Origin: Linepithema humile
Taxonomy: Eukaryota > Arthropoda > Insecta > Hymenoptera > Formicidae
Direction: 5' to 3'
DNA length: 64,000 nucleotides
Assembly: GCF_040581485.1 (NCBI RefSeq)
Contig: NC_090133.1
Coordinates: forward strand, 21,657,139-21,721,138
Shown: in pieces, positions 63,110-64,000 of the stretch
Layout of the letters: every line of letters starts with the position of its first letter
How positions within the stretch are numbered: position 1 is the first letter of the stretch
Program-made: the position numbers and the translations under genes
Notes under the pieces: model-generated
Seen by the model: the letters and a program-made list of their open reading frames with translations, nothing else
What the model was told of the DNA's origin: nothing
Database searches by the model: none

Positions 63110-64000
63110 GTTCTAGTATTGTTTAATTTTGTTCTACATATCCTCAAATTATGTGCTACATCGAAATATATATTTATGGTAAAATGTTGTACGATTCATT
63201 TTTATTACAATCTATTTGTTCTATCGTTTATTATAATTTATATAAATAAGATTTTTATAAAACAGATAATATATAAAAACGTATTGAGCATATAAACTAA
63301 TTTATGCAAAATTTGGCGCTGACCGTTTTAGAATTAACAGATTTGCTTTGCATTCACGATTACTCATTAGTAATACACTATCGCATTACCTTCCTCGTTA
63401 AACGAGCTTGTTACTAACTAACTAAAATATTTCTAGTTGGTGCACTGAGTATGAATGACGATGAGATTATTATCAGTCGTTGTCATTCATTCTCATAATT
63501 ACCTAATTTGCCGGGATTGCTGATCAACGAAATACCTGAGATTAGATAAAAAAACTTTGAAACTGAACAAGCTGAAAGGTAAATATAAGATTTGAAGTAA
63601 CAGTAGGCTGTTAAAGTAGCTTAGTCGACTTGATGTCAGCGCGTGCGACAATAAAACTCTAAGAAAAATGTCTCCGTATTATCCTAATTAAATTAGGCTT
63701 ATTAGCGCTCTTGTCGACTTAAGAAAGGGGAAAGTGTACAACCCTTCTACGTGGAAACGCTCGCTTCAGCAAAAACTAAGAAGTAAGACGAAGGGATTAG
63801 AGTTCCCCGAGTGTTTCGTCGTTTAAATGCCCGAATTCTTATCGCGCCGTTTAAAAATCGCACAATATTTTACAGTCGCCTGTAACGACAAATGTCACGA
63901 TTTTGCGTCTTTCTTGCACGCGGAAAAGAAACGCCGATCATTAACGACGACGATAGCTACCATAACTTTGTCCATTGACTTGTAAAATCTGGGCTATTGA
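63110..64000. other. AT-rich DNA to window end, no gene seen
   Basis: AT-rich with a balanced stretch from about 63440. No open frame, RNA gene or repeat of note. Confidence 0.6.

Noticed and set aside
1..64000. CRISPR array, bacterial operon, rRNA or transposase gene
   Set aside because: No regular spaced direct repeats, no tightly packed open frames, and no recognisable transposase or reverse transcriptase motif on reading. The DNA is eukaryotic in character.

Overview
The window looks like a non-coding, intergenic or intronic stretch of an insect nuclear genome. The most likely source is Hymenoptera, and an ant-like genome would fit. The basis is compositional only: AT-rich blocks alternate every 0.5-1.5 kb with CpG-rich blocks that are not CpG-depleted, and there are many long dinucleotide microsatellites (CT/GA, AC/GT, AT). 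No operon structure and no long open frame with a recognisable domain is present. I recognise no gene by sequence, and no tRNA, rRNA or snRNA. Nearly all open frames longer than 60 codons lie in CpG-rich or simple-repeat DNA where stop codons are rare.

Layout. From 1 to 16 kb, CpG-rich islands, some strongly pyrimidine-rich on the + strand (4.1-4.7, 11.5-11.9, 13.2-14.4 kb), sit between AT-rich DNA and carry most of the CT, AT/GT and AC arrays. From 14.7 to 22.3 kb there are several high-complexity blocks rich in TAAT-core, octamer and Sox-type words that resemble insect enhancers (14.7-15.0, 15.96-16.33, 18.4-19.1, 22.1-22.2 kb). From 22.3 to 34 kb islands and AT-rich DNA continue, with an AC/GC Z-DNA-type tract and a strong G-quadruplex motif near 31 kb. 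From 34 to 38.3 kb lies the most structured part: a CCAG array, a diverged tandem duplication of about 170 bp, a 58-nt hairpin and a foldback (MITE-like) element of about 260-300 bp. From 38 to 52 kb there is ordinary mixed DNA, a TATA-type promoter candidate (41.78 kb), GA/CT/CGT arrays and one isolated 177-codon open frame on the minus strand (48.9-49.5 kb). From 52.2 to 53.6 kb there is a large CpG-rich island headed by CACGTG plus TATAAAAG, the best promoter candidate. At 54.3-54.7 kb a GC-balanced island in AT-rich DNA holds the best candidate coding exon (minus strand, family not recognised). From 55 to 64 kb there is an ACTCG array, poly-T tracts and two old tandem duplications (62.0-62.8 and 63.0-63.1 kb).

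I see no convincing new gene system. The most useful leads are the foldback element at 37.94-38.20 kb, the possible exon at 54.4-54.7 kb, the diverged duplications at 34.9 and 62 kb, and the enhancer-like blocks at 16 and 18.5 kb. All function assignments are inferences from sequence appearance. None was tested by alignment.
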